DNA of 35,006 nt from Mesorhizobium sp. (GTDB taxonomy: Bacteria > Pseudomonadota > Alphaproteobacteria > Rhizobiales > Rhizobiaceae): NCBI RefSeq assembly GCF_024509055.1, contig NZ_JANINM010000301.1:1-35006 (forward strand), given 5' to 3'. Position 1 is the stretch's first letter, and the number at the start of each line of letters is the position of its first letter. The notes beneath the pieces are model-generated. The model had not been told where the DNA came from. It saw nothing but the letters and a program-made list of their open reading frames with translations, and ran no database searches. Positions 7,123 through 15,021 of this stretch are shown here, one piece after another. The position numbers and the translations under genes are program-made.

Positions 7123-7155
7123 CCCGCCGTGCCGAAAGGCATGGCGGGCTTTTTT
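7123..7155 (+). terminator. Rho-independent terminator, likely end of msrA transcript
   Basis: An 11-bp stem with one G-U pair (CCCGCCGTGCC with GGCATGGCGGG) on a GAAA loop, followed by CTTTTTT. It lies 180 bases past the msrA stop with no gene between. Confidence 0.85.
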
Positions 7156-7160
7156 GCTTT

Positions 7161-7355
7161 CTAACCCTTGGCCCGGCGGCTCTCGGTGTCGTGGCTGCCG
7201 ATCCAATGCGCACGGATGCGGTCGCTGGCCTCGAGATAGGCCATGTCGATTAGGTAGGTCAGAAGCTTCTCGCCGTCGGCTTCGGCTTTCTGTCGAAGCT
7301 CCCGCAAGATCCCCTGCGCGAACTGCAGGTTTTCCATTTTGCTTGGTTGGTCCAT
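7161..7355 (-). CDS. Conserved small hypothetical protein (64 residues)
   Basis: A helical protein of 64 residues beginning MDQPSKMENLQFAQGILREL and continuing QKAEADGEKLLTYLIDMAYLEA. Small proteins of this composition occur in rhizobia, as I recall, but without known function. GGGGG lies about 5 bases before the ATG at 7355; MENLQ at 7337 is an alternative. It converges on the terminator at 7123-7155. Confidence 0.6.
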   Translation of the reverse strand: MDQPSKMENLQFAQGILRELRQKAEADGEKLLTYLIDMAYLEASDRIRAHWIGSHDTESRRAKG

Positions 7356-7523
7356 CGGTGCCCCCAATGTCGGCATTCTAACTCTGGCTCGGTTATGTTT
7401 GCATGAAGATTGCGGTCTAACTCACGTCGAAGATGTACCCGGTTGCACGGACGCATTATCAACGAACCTGTTGGACATTCCGCTGAAATGTCGATATTTT
7501 ACGCGCCCAATCGGAAAGCGATC

Positions 7524-7793
7524 ATGCACGAAGACGAGGGCAGCACTCCCGACAAGTTGCAAGCCATGCTTGACGTGATTGCGAGGAGCGAGCCCTCCAA
7601 CGAGAGCGGACCGGCCGATGTCGGCAGGTTGCGCGCGGACGCCGCCAGGGCGGCCGGTGTCCTGATCGAGTTCTACGGCGATGCCGCGTTGGAGCGGGCC
7701 AGGCTTATCGAGCGTCGGTCGCCTCAGTCGCATTTTGCGCGCATGGTGACGGCCGAGGTCGCCAGATGCGGAAAGCTCTCGCCGCGAAACTGA
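7524..7793 (+). CDS. Hypothetical helical protein (89 residues)
   Basis: A soluble alpha-helical protein beginning MHEDEGSTPDKLQAMLDVI, with an RLRADAARAAGVLIEFYGDAALERARLIE helix pair. No motif is recognised. ATG 7524 is the likely start because the upstream part of the frame is arginine-rich; ATG 7488 is an alternative. It converges with the PAS-domain gene 35 bases downstream. Confidence 0.5.
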   Translation: MHEDEGSTPDKLQAMLDVIARSEPSNESGPADVGRLRADAARAAGVLIEFYGDAALERARLIERRSPQSHFARMVTAEVARCGKLSPRN

Positions 7794-7828
7794 CGCAAAA
7801 AGCGGGGCCAAAACCGCCAGCGAGGACA

Positions 7829-8374
7829 TCAGGACGATTTGCGCCTCCTGGATCCTTCGCCAAGCTTCTGCCCGACCTCCTCCTGGACGTTGTCCAGCAG
7901 GTAGGAAAGCATGTCGTGCCCGATCGACTGCGCGATTTCCCTGGCCTGTTCGACGTGGCTGTGGATCTCGCGCAGCGAATGCTCCTCCGACACCGAGTCC
8001 TGGGTCAGGTCGACGAACCAGCCGGGATAGAGCGCCGCCTCGCCGGTGCCGTCGACATAGCATTGGCCGACGGCGAGGATCTTGCGCAGCCCCATCTTTT
8101 GCGAGCGGACCTTGTAGATTTCCCGGAAGCCAGCACGCCGTTCGACGGCCCTGCGGATCGCCAGGCGGACGCGCATGCGATCGTCCCGATCGATGCTCTC
8201 CATCCATCTCTCCAGCGGCGCGCCGTGCGAGAATTCGTCGAGCGTCAGGTCGAAATAGTCGGACAGGTTGGCGTCGCCATAAACCCGGTCGCGCTTGATG
8301 TCCCAGGTCCAGAACCCGTCGATCGGTGGATACCGCATATGCAAGGAGCGGCTGCGCTCAGTCGCCGACGCCAT
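7829..8374 (-). CDS. PAS-domain protein
   Basis: The protein has 181 residues. Residues 15-120 form a PAS_3-type sensor fold: a GFWTWDIKRDRVYGDANLSDYFDL start, then a helical segment EFSHGAPLERWMESIDRDDR and strands around REIYKVRSQ and YPGWFVDLT. The last 55 residues are helical and charged (VEQAREIAQSIGHDMLSYLLDNVQEEVGQKL), without a kinase, HTH or GGDEF domain, so this is a stand-alone sensor or adaptor. ATG 8374 follows a GGGG run by 8 bases; earlier starts at 8395 and 8407 have no such signal. Ligand and partner unknown. Confidence 0.75.
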   Translation of the reverse strand: MASATERSRSLHMRYPPIDGFWTWDIKRDRVYGDANLSDYFDLTLDEFSHGAPLERWMESIDRDDRMRVRLAIRRAVERRAGFREIYKVRSQKMGLRKILAVGQCYVDGTGEAALYPGWFVDLTQDSVSEEHSLREIHSHVEQAREIAQSIGHDMLSYLLDNVQEEVGQKLGEGSRRRKSS

Positions 8375-8525
8375 TGAAATTGCCCCGTCCGGCATCAAGA
8401 TTCGCAAATACTATGTCCCAATTTTCACAAGAAACAAAGGTGGCCTTTTGTAGGGGGCCAGAAATCATTTCCTGCCATGTTTGCTATTTTGTAAAGATAG
8501 CGTAGTCAGCACAACCAGAATTGGA

Positions 8526-8771
8526 ATGCAGGAGAAAATTCTTGCGTCAAAAGAATTTAAAATTTCAAAATTCCAACCGGAAGATGGTACTTCACTGGAT
8601 AAGCAATGCCTGAAACAGGTTAAGCAAAATCAAGGGTTGTATTCGCATTGGGAGCTGGAGGAAATCGAACTTCTTATAACTTACAAGGCCGGCGCGGTAA
8701 TGCTGATGATGTTGCCCAAGCCGCGCCGGCCCGTGCGGCCTCCAGAAGGTTCGCCGCGCCACAAATGCTAA
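8526..8771 (+). CDS. Orphan ORF in an AT-rich patch
   Basis: An 81-codon frame (MQEKILASKEFKISKFQPED...) whose first 55 codons are AT-rich and lysine-rich, quite unlike neighbouring genes. The last 25 codons return to high GC (KPRRPVRPPEG) and look like a run-on past a junction. No good ribosome-binding site is seen. It may be a truncated foreign gene rather than a functional one. Confidence 0.3.
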   Translation: MQEKILASKEFKISKFQPEDGTSLDKQCLKQVKQNQGLYSHWELEEIELLITYKAGAVMLMMLPKPRRPVRPPEGSPRHKC

Positions 8772-9117
8772 AGGCGGCCATCATGCCGGCAAACCGACCG
8801 CCGGTTGAAACCGACGAAAAGGGTTGGATGAGGCGGCCCGGCGCCGGATCGCTCTCGGAAATTTTACCAGCCAGGGAAGCGGAGCACATTTTGCGATTGG
8901 ACTTAGGTCGTATCCGGATTAGGGGCCTAAGTCTGTATTTGCTGCCGCTGCAGGCCAATCTTGGCCGGACCGTCGCCCGCGGCAACGAATCGGCAGCGAA
9001 CCTGTCATGCTCGGACGCGCGCTCCAGCAGCGGATGCAACCAGCGCTCGCGGCTGTCAGCCTGAAGTCCGGGTCTCGAGGATTCCGGCCCCGCGCCACCA
9101 AAAGCCGACATACGTTC
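8772..9117. other. Stretch without a supported gene
   Basis: Frames on both strands here are arginine/serine-rich and look non-coding. The only structure seen is a dyad at 8900-8933 (GACTTAGG ... CCTAAGTC) with a nested ATCCGGAT palindrome, which could be an operator or the base of an RNA hairpin. Confidence 0.5.
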
Positions 9118-9402
9118 TCAGTTCGGAAAATCGAAGGCCGGCTCATCGCAGCGGTAGACGCTGCACGGTCCGTCCCGTGCCGGAACGGAAGCCGGCATTG
9201 GCACTTCCGGCGAGTCGCACTCGTTGCCGTACTGGCGCACGTAGCGGTCATATGTATCGGGCCCGGTGGTGAGCACGATGGCGTGACGGCTCTGGATCAG
9301 CGCCTGCGTCTCGCTGCAGGTCATGGCGCGCGTGTCGGGCCGGGCCTGGGCGGCGCCGCAGAATACGATGCTGGCGACGACGGTGATTGAAAGGCTCTTC
9401 AT
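9118..9402 (-). CDS. Secreted small protein with four cysteines
   Basis: A precursor of 94 residues with a Sec signal peptide (MKSLSITVVASIVFCGAAQA). The mature part holds cysteines in MTCSET, NECDS, GPCSV and YRCDE, enough for two disulfides, plus a TTGPDTYDRYV stretch. This cysteine and TYDRY pattern recurs in small periplasmic proteins of Rhizobiales, as I recall. A GTG at 9420 has a better ribosome-binding site (GGAG at 4 bases) and would add six residues, so the start is uncertain. Function unknown. Confidence 0.7.
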   Translation of the reverse strand: MKSLSITVVASIVFCGAAQARPDTRAMTCSETQALIQSRHAIVLTTGPDTYDRYVRQYGNECDSPEVPMPASVPARDGPCSVYRCDEPAFDFPN

Positions 9403-9449
9403 GGCGTACCGGACGTTCACTGTGCTCCGGTGACGAATATGGGCCGACC

Positions 9450-9617
9450 CTAGAAGACGGCAAGATACCTCAGCAGCGAGATGATGCCGATGATGATGAT
9501 GACGACCTGCGCGATCTGCCGCGTACGGCCGTCGAGCGGTAGTCGCTGCACGAGATAGAGCACCAGGACGATCACCAGGAAGGTGATCAGTATGCCTATT
9601 AGGATCGATGAACCCAT
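9450..9617 (-). CDS. Thivi_2564-like small membrane protein
   Basis: A protein of 55 residues with two membrane helices joined by the loop QRLPLDGRTRQ, the pattern of the Thivi_2564 family of tiny inner-membrane proteins (helix, LPMDG-type loop, helix). Role unknown. GGAGG lies 7 bases before the ATG. A GGAAC-N17-CGTT promoter lies 40 bases upstream, which points to general stress control, and the neighbouring divergent gene shares that design. Confidence 0.75.
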   Translation of the reverse strand: MGSSILIGILITFLVIVLVLYLVQRLPLDGRTRQIAQVVIIIIGIISLLRYLAVF

Positions 9618-9656
9618 ATGCCTGCCTCCACGCGCCGCCCGAAACGGGCTGCCCCC

Positions 9657-9682
9657 AACGCGGCCGGCCCGCAAATGGTTCC
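9657..9682 (-). promoter_or_regulatory. EcfG-type promoter for the gene at 9450-9617
   Basis: The minus strand reads GGAAC, 17 bases, CGTT. It lies back to back with the plus-strand promoter at 9707-9731, with 24 bases between the two -35 boxes. Confidence 0.6.
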
Positions 9683-9706
9683 GGCGGCGCCGACGCTCCT
9701 CATTTC

Positions 9707-9731
9707 GGAACGCGGGACGATCAAGCGCGTT
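9707..9731 (+). promoter_or_regulatory. EcfG-type promoter for the gene at 9764
   Basis: The plus strand reads GGAAC, 16 bases, CGTT, a perfect consensus, with the CGTT 32 bases before the ATG at 9764. Confidence 0.65.
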
Positions 9732-9763
9732 TATCAGCACCGTCGAATGCAATGAGGTGGACC

Positions 9764-9898
9764 ATGAAGGAAGTCGCCAGCACCGCCACGATCATCGCCT
9801 CGATCGCCATCGCGGTCGCGCTTATGTTGATGGCTCCCAAGGGACTGGAGGCAAATCCAGGGCCGATCGTCTCATCAAGCAGCGCTGACCCTCGATAA
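9764..9898 (+). CDS. Small membrane protein (44 residues)
   Basis: A single-pass protein: MKEVASTATIIASIAIAVAL and LMLMAPKGLEANPG, ending in a serine-rich tail. GAGGTGG is 3 bases from the ATG, and a perfect EcfG-type promoter stands upstream, so the gene is probably real despite its size. No family recognised. Confidence 0.55.
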   Translation: MKEVASTATIIASIAIAVALMLMAPKGLEANPGPIVSSSSADPR

Positions 9899-9922
9899 CG
9901 AAACAATAACGAAATATCGAGC

Positions 9923-9947
9923 GGAACTAGCCTGCCATTTTCGAGTT
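9923..9947 (+). promoter_or_regulatory. Possible EcfG-type promoter for the DUF3309 gene
   Basis: The plus strand reads GGAAC, 17 bases, GTT (preceded by A instead of C), 49 bases before the ATG at 9997. Confidence 0.5.
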
Positions 9948-9996
9948 CATGATCTCGTAGACAAGCGCATGTCGCGCAATCGAAGAGGAAAAGATC

Positions 9997-10161
9997 ATGG
10001 GTCTCGGCACGATCATCATCATTATTCTTATTCTTGCGCTGCTCGGCGGCTTCAGTGGGCTGGGCGGTGGGCCGTTTTACGGTACCGGTTATTATGGCGG
10101 TGGCGGCCTGGGCCTCATTCTGCTTATCGTGATCATCCTGGTGCTGCTTGGCCGCATCTGA
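9997..10161 (+). CDS. DUF3309 small glycine-rich membrane protein
   Basis: A protein of 54 residues made of two hydrophobic helices (TIIIIILILALLGG and LGLILLIVIILVLLGRI) around a Gly/Tyr-rich loop (GPFYGTGYYGGGG). This is the DUF3309 pattern: helix, aromatic glycine loop, helix ending LLGRI. Function unknown; in Rhizobiales such genes are often in the general stress regulon. GAGGA lies about 7 bases before the ATG. It converges with the histidine kinase gene. Confidence 0.8.
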   Translation: MGLGTIIIIILILALLGGFSGLGGGPFYGTGYYGGGGLGLILLIVIILVLLGRI

Positions 10162-10173
10162 TGCCCCTCCGGC

Positions 10174-12036
10174 TCAGTGGCTTGCCAGCACATCCCTGAG
10201 CTTGGCTGCCAACTGGTCCAGCGTGAAGGGCTTCGCGATGAAATGGACGTCGTGGTCGAGCACGCCGTTGTGCACCACCGCGTTGCGGGTGAAGCCGGTC
10301 ATGAACACCACTTTGAGCGGCCCCCTGCGCCTTGCTTCCTCCGCCAGCTGGCGTCCGTTCATGCCCGGCATGACGATGTCGGTCAGCATCAGGGAGATCG
10401 CCGGGTTCTCGCCGAGCTTGTGCAGCGCTTCCTCGCCGCTGACGGCCTCGACAACGGTGTAGCCGAGCTCCAGCAGCAGCGCCGCCGTGGCTGCCCGCAC
10501 GCGCGCATCGTCCTCGACGAGCAATACGGTTCCTGTCGCGGGGACCTCCACCTTGCCGCCCGCTCTCGTAACAGGCGCCGCCTCGTCCGGACCGGTGAAA
10601 CGGGGAAGGTAGATTTTGATCGTCGTGCCTTCGCCGGGCTCCGAATAGATCTTCACATGTCCGCCCGATTGCTTGACGAAGCCGAACACCTGGCTCAATC
10701 CCAGGCCGGTTCCCTTGCTCACCGGCTTGGTCGTGAAGAAGGGTTCGAAGGCCCGCGCCATCACGTCAGGCGGCATGCCGGCGCCGGAGTCGGTTACCGC
10801 GATCATCACATACTGGCCGGCCTTCACCTCCGGATGCGACGTCGCATAGGCCTCATCGAGGTAGGAATTGGCTGTCTCGATGGTCAGCCTGCCTTTCTCA
10901 TCCATGGCGTCGCGCGCGTTGACCGCAAGGTTGATGATGGCGTTCTCGACCTGGCTAGGATCGGCATGCGTCTTCCATAGTCCGCCGGCCAGCACCGTCT
11001 CGATCTCGATCGCCTGGCCGAGCGTGCGGCGCAGGAGATCGGACATGCCGGTGACCAGCCGGTTGGCGTCGACGATCTGCGGCGCCAGGGGCTGTTGCCT
11101 CGAAAAGGCCAGCAGTCTCGCCGTGAGGTTGGCCGCGCGGGCGGCCGCGTCCGCCGCCGCCTCGACGAAACTCCCGATATCGCGCTCGCCGCGGGCCAGT
11201 TTGCGCTGCGCCAGGTTCATGGCGCTGGTGATGATGGCGAGCATGTTGTTGAAGTCGTGCGCGATGCCGCCGGTGAGCTGGCCGACCGCTTCCATCTTCT
11301 GCACCTGGCGAAGCTGCGACTCCGCCTTTTCGCGCGTCTCGATCTCGTTTTGCAGCGCAAGGTTCTTGGCGCTCAACGCGTCCTGGGCGTCGGCGACCTG
11401 CCGGAAGCGGCGGGCGGACTCGCGGATCGTGTAGACACCGAGCAGGAAGATCCCGATGAGCGCCGCAAAGGAACCGGTGCGCAGCCAGCCCTCGATCTGC
11501 TGCATGCGCTCGTCGCGAGCGCTGAGGCTCGCTCCGTCGATACGCCTTATCGCATCGATGTTGGCGCGGATCTGGTCCATCTCCAGCTTGCCGCGGCCGC
11601 CGCGCACGATGTCCAGCGCCTTGGACGCATTACCTGTATCGTAGAGCCTTATCGTCTCGGCGAGCTCGGCCTGCTTGCGGGCAAGCGCGTCCTTGATGCC
11701 GGCAACCTGCTGGGCCCGGTCGCTGCCTGCGGGAAACATATCGTCGATGCGCTTGAGCAATGCTGGCAGCGCATCCGTCGCTTGCCGGTACGGCGCGAGG
11801 TAGTTTTTTTCGCCGGTGAGCAGATAGCCGCGCTGGCCAGTCTCCGCGTCCTGGGTAAGCGAAAGCAGGCTCGAAAGCAGCTGCTGCGCTTCGATGGCTT
11901 CGCGGCTGGCTTCGCGATCGGCGATCTGGGATTCGGCAAGGATGGCGCGCGCGCCGACGATCAGCACGACAACGGCAAACCCGGCAAGCAGCGGAAGCGC
12001 TTGCCAGCGCATGGCGCGTCGCAGTCGTGCGATCAT
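10174..12036 (-). CDS. CHASE3 hybrid histidine kinase
   Basis: The protein has 620 residues. A membrane helix (about 14-34) is followed by a periplasmic CHASE3 sensor (about 40-185, with the TQDAETGQRGYLLTG signature) and a second helix (about 189-207). A short coiled coil leads to the HisKA dimerisation domain with the phosphorylated His260 in GGIAHDFNNM. Next is the HATPase domain (NLAVNARDAMDEKG, DSGAGMPPDV, GTGLGLSQVFGF), then a C-terminal receiver (about 501-620) with acidic pocket EDD and phospho-acceptor Asp553 in LTDIVMPGMNG, Lys602 in AKPF. No separate response regulator lies next to it, so its output partner is elsewhere. The signal is not known. Confidence 0.9.
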   Translation of the reverse strand: MIARLRRAMRWQALPLLAGFAVVVLIVGARAILAESQIADREASREAIEAQQLLSSLLSLTQDAETGQRGYLLTGEKNYLAPYRQATDALPALLKRIDDMFPAGSDRAQQVAGIKDALARKQAELAETIRLYDTGNASKALDIVRGGRGKLEMDQIRANIDAIRRIDGASLSARDERMQQIEGWLRTGSFAALIGIFLLGVYTIRESARRFRQVADAQDALSAKNLALQNEIETREKAESQLRQVQKMEAVGQLTGGIAHDFNNMLAIITSAMNLAQRKLARGERDIGSFVEAAADAAARAANLTARLLAFSRQQPLAPQIVDANRLVTGMSDLLRRTLGQAIEIETVLAGGLWKTHADPSQVENAIINLAVNARDAMDEKGRLTIETANSYLDEAYATSHPEVKAGQYVMIAVTDSGAGMPPDVMARAFEPFFTTKPVSKGTGLGLSQVFGFVKQSGGHVKIYSEPGEGTTIKIYLPRFTGPDEAAPVTRAGGKVEVPATGTVLLVEDDARVRAATAALLLELGYTVVEAVSGEEALHKLGENPAISLMLTDIVMPGMNGRQLAEEARRRGPLKVVFMTGFTRNAVVHNGVLDHDVHFIAKPFTLDQLAAKLRDVLASH

Positions 12037-12223
12037 TGTAGTGGCCGGACCTGGGAAAACCGCATTTTCGGCAAGTGGTAAGCGGCGGCAGGGCAGAGCG
12101 CAATAGGCAGGCCTGAAATGGCAATTAGTGCAGGTATCTACGTGAGTTCGCCTATGTCAAACTTTAATGACGGCCCCTTGTTTGTCGTGTCAGAAAGGGG
12201 CGGGGAACTCCTTGGTCGTGCCA

Positions 12224-12439
12224 TTAGGCAGGCCGGTCGTCGCGGCATTCCAGGCAATCGACGCTTTGTCCCGGGCAGTTCGGGCGATGCGTGCCTTCCG
12301 GGCAGCAATGGCCGCTGGAGCTGAGCCAGCGGGCGCAGACGAAAACCTTCCCGGCGCCGTGGCAGCGCCGGCATTCCGTCGAGGACAGCGCCTTCCCGCC
12401 CCGCGAGACGCGAGGGCCCGCTTCGATGACCGTGTTCAT
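12224..12439 (-). CDS. Cysteine-rich small protein, zinc-binding type
   Basis: A protein of 71 residues with CRRCHGAGK (the CxxCxGxG knuckle of DnaJ-like zinc fingers) near residue 24, a CC pair, and a C-terminal CPGQSVDCLECRDD, so eight cysteines that could hold two zinc ions. A second half-site with the same spacing as the first is not clear. The ATG at 12439 has GGGGA only further upstream, and a TTG at 12454 is possible. It lies opposite the unused 5' part of the permease frame. Real but uncertain. Confidence 0.5.
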   Translation of the reverse strand: MNTVIEAGPRVSRGGKALSSTECRRCHGAGKVFVCARWLSSSGHCCPEGTHRPNCPGQSVDCLECRDDRPA

Positions 12440-12677
12440 CCTCTTAGTCCCCAACGTGACTGGATTGTCGGTCCGATGTTTCAGAAATTATTGCATTAGC
12501 CAGCAAGAATGTAAAAGCCATGACGCGCGGACAAGGAAGTTTCAGCCGGCTGAACGGCGGCGAAAATCCCGACAGCCGCTTCGGCGCTTTCCCTTTGCGT
12601 CGCCATCGCTAAAGCTGTTCCGCGAAAGACGCTGGCAGATTCTGCCGCGCGGGGTAGGGAACAGGAAACTCTCGGCC

Positions 12678-13904
12678 ATGACATGGACGGGCGCGGGCGC
12701 GCTTCTCATCCTGGTGCTCACCTATGCCGGCGTCGCCGTCGGTCGCTTCCCAGGCCTGCGCCTCGACCGTGCCGGCATCGCGCTGCTCGGCGGCGCGGCC
12801 ATGATCGCCATCGGCGCGATCGGCATGGAAGACGCCTACCGCGCCATCAATTTCGACACCATCACGCTGCTGCTCGGCATGATGATCGTGGTGGCGCACC
12901 TGAAAGTCTCGGGCGCATTCAGGGCGCTCGGCGGCTTCGCTATCGAGCATGCGCACGCGCCCTTCATGTTGCTCGTCATGGTGACGCTGCTCACCGGCGT
13001 GCTTTCGGCATTCCTGGTGAATGACGCGATCTGCCTGGTGATGGCGCCGATCGTCGTCCACGTCACCCGGCTCATCAACCGCAACCCGGTTCCCTATCTC
13101 ATCGCCACCTGCACCGCCTCCAATTGCGGCAGCGTCGCCACCATCACCGGCAACCCGCAGAACATGGTGATCGGCGCGCTCTCGGGCATTTCCTACCCCT
13201 CCTTCACCGCGGCGCTGGCGCCGGTGGCGCTGTTCGGCCTCGTGGCCGTGATCGTCATCATACGCATCGTCTACCACGCCGAGTTTTCGCGCCCGGCCGA
13301 ACTCAGCCCCGAGGTCTATCGCGGCCGCATGCTGCCGGGCCAGGTCGCGAAGGCGACCATCGTCTGCGTGGCGCTGGCGATCGCCTTCTTCGCCGGCGTT
13401 CCGGTAGCGAAGGCCGCGCTGATCGCCGGCGCCTTCCTGCTGGTCACCCGGGCGATCAAGCCGCAGCGCATCTACCGCGAGATCGACGGGCCGCTGCTCT
13501 TCATGTTCGCCGGCCTGTTCGTGGTGGTGGCGGGCGCGGAAAAGACCCTGCTGACCCCCGACATGATAGCCTCGGCGAAGAACATCGGCCTCGACGATGT
13601 CTGGCGGCTTTCCGGCTTTACGGCGGTTCTCTCCAACATCATGAGCAACGTGCCGGCGGTGCTGGCGCTCAGGCCCTTCATCCCCGGCCTGGAAAACCCG
13701 CAGCGCGCCTGGCTGGTCGTGGCGATGAGTTCGACGCTCGCCGGCAATTTCACGCTGCTCGGCTCGGTCGCCAACCTCATCGTCGCCGAGCAGGCGAAGG
13801 CGGCCGGCAAGGAACTCTCCTTCTCGGCCTTCTTCAAGGTCGGCCTGCCGCTGACTCTCGTGACATTCGCCGCCGGAACGGCCTGGCTGGCGCTGACCTC
13901 GTAA
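12678..13904 (+). CDS. ArsB/CitM-superfamily anion permease
   Basis: An inner-membrane transporter of 408 residues with about 10-11 helices. The characteristic hairpin motif with ITGNPQNMVIG is at about residues 157-167, and its pseudo-repeat partner lies in the C-terminal half (AGNFTLLGSVANLIVAEQA). These match ion-transporter superfamily members such as ArsB, NhaD and YbiR. The substrate is not determined by the sequence; no arsenic genes are nearby. The ATG at 12678 places the first helix at the terminus and is chosen over the longer upstream frame, which overlaps the cysteine-rich gene and is not coding-like. It converges with cyoD 20 bases downstream. Confidence 0.85.
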   Translation: MTWTGAGALLILVLTYAGVAVGRFPGLRLDRAGIALLGGAAMIAIGAIGMEDAYRAINFDTITLLLGMMIVVAHLKVSGAFRALGGFAIEHAHAPFMLLVMVTLLTGVLSAFLVNDAICLVMAPIVVHVTRLINRNPVPYLIATCTASNCGSVATITGNPQNMVIGALSGISYPSFTAALAPVALFGLVAVIVIIRIVYHAEFSRPAELSPEVYRGRMLPGQVAKATIVCVALAIAFFAGVPVAKAALIAGAFLLVTRAIKPQRIYREIDGPLLFMFAGLFVVVAGAEKTLLTPDMIASAKNIGLDDVWRLSGFTAVLSNIMSNVPAVLALRPFIPGLENPQRAWLVVAMSSTLAGNFTLLGSVANLIVAEQAKAAGKELSFSAFFKVGLPLTLVTFAAGTAWLALTS

Positions 13905-13924
13905 GGATAGCGGGCGGAATTACC

Positions 13925-14335
13925 CTAAGGCATCGTGCCGGCCTGATGCGCGCTCATCGAAGCCATGTTCAGGTTCAGGTGGGCCATGATCCACACCGAG
14001 CCGATCACGACGAGGGCGACGATCAGCACGCCGAAGGCAAGCGCCAGGATGTTGTTGGTGTTGTCCGAGCCCGTCGTGATGTGCAGGAAGAACACCAGGT
14101 GCACGCCCATCTGCGCAATGGCGAGCACCACCAGCGCGGAGATCACCGCCGGCTGGTAGATCAGGTGGGTCTGCGCGGCGAGGAAGGAGGCGATCGTCAG
14201 AAGGATCGCCAGGCCAAAGCCGAGCAGGTAGCCGGCCAGTCCTCCCGCCGGCTCATGCTCGGTGATGAATTCCTCGCCGGGCGCTGAATCGCGGCGATCG
14301 AAGGCCTCCTCGGCCCTGCTGTCGATTTCGCTCAT
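13925..14335 (-). CDS. cyoD: Cytochrome bo3 ubiquinol oxidase subunit IV
   Basis: The smallest subunit, 136 residues, with three membrane helices after a 30-residue charged cytoplasmic start ([23 protein letters not shown]). The family segment QMGVHLVFFLHI is present in the second helix. It stabilises the CuB-haem o3 centre. Its start overlaps the cyoC stop as ATGA, so it is coupled; GGGAG lies 7 bases upstream. Confidence 0.92.
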   Translation of the reverse strand: MSEIDSRAEEAFDRRDSAPGEEFITEHEPAGGLAGYLLGFGLAILLTIASFLAAQTHLIYQPAVISALVVLAIAQMGVHLVFFLHITTGSDNTNNILALAFGVLIVALVVIGSVWIMAHLNLNMASMSAHQAGTMP

Positions 14336-15021
14336 GGTGATACTCCCAGGAGATAAACCAGGGTGAAGATGGCGACCCAGATGATGTCGAGCGCGTGCCA
14401 GAAGAGGCCGAAGCAGTGGAGCCGGCGCAAGACGTCCGGTCGGAATCCCTTGACCCAAAGCTGCGCCATCATGGTGCCGAGCCACAGCAGGCCGAGCCCA
14501 ACATGCGTTCCGTGGCAACCAACCAGGGCGAAGAACGCCGACAGGAACGCGCTGCGCGAAGGGCCTGCCTGTTCGCCGATCATGGCGGCGAATTCCTGCA
14601 CCTCGAGGAAGAGGAAGGCGGCGCCAAGCAGGCCGGTGACGAACAGCCAGACCTGCGTGCGGGCAAGCGACCTGCGGTGGATGGCGAGCGTGGCCAGGCC
14701 TCCGGTGAAGCTCGACGTGAGCAGGAGACCTGTCTGGGCAGCGATGCGCGTGAGTTCGAACAGGTCCTTGCCGGTAGGCCCTCCGGCAGTCTGCTTGGAC
14801 AGGACGGCATAGGCTGCGAAGAAGGCCGAGAAGATGACGATGTCGGACAAGAGGAAGATCCAGAAGCCATAGGCCACCGTCACGAACTTCGAGGCCGGGC
14901 CGCCTTCGCCGTGACCGGTCGCCATGAACAGGCCGTTCCCATGCCCGCCGTGACCGACCCTGTAAGGCGCTTGCCTGGCGCCGCCGGCGGCAATGTCGCT
15001 GGAGAGGGCGTGATCGCTCAT
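14332..15021 (-). CDS. cyoC: Cytochrome bo3 ubiquinol oxidase subunit III
   Basis: The protein has 229 residues, five membrane helices, and belongs to the haem-copper oxidase subunit III family. Recognisable stretches are [26 protein letters not shown] and [16 protein letters not shown]. The histidine-rich start (GHGGHGNG) is a little unusual but harmless. Its ATG overlaps the cyoB TGA (ATGA), and its own TGA overlaps cyoD. Confidence 0.94.
   Translation of the reverse strand: MSDHALSSDIAAGGARQAPYRVGHGGHGNGLFMATGHGEGGPASKFVTVAYGFWIFLLSDIVIFSAFFAAYAVLSKQTAGGPTGKDLFELTRIAAQTGLLLTSSFTGGLATLAIHRRSLARTQVWLFVTGLLGAAFLFLEVQEFAAMIGEQAGPSRSAFLSAFFALVGCHGTHVGLGLLWLGTMMAQLWVKGFRPDVLRRLHCFGLFWHALDIIWVAIFTLVYLLGVSP

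Noticed and set aside
8650..8675. Possible tRNA T-arm (GGAAATCGAAC-like)
   Set aside because: No cloverleaf could be built around it.
13124..14287. Plus-strand frame across the permease end and cyoD
   Set aside because: Arg/His-rich; spans two well supported genes.
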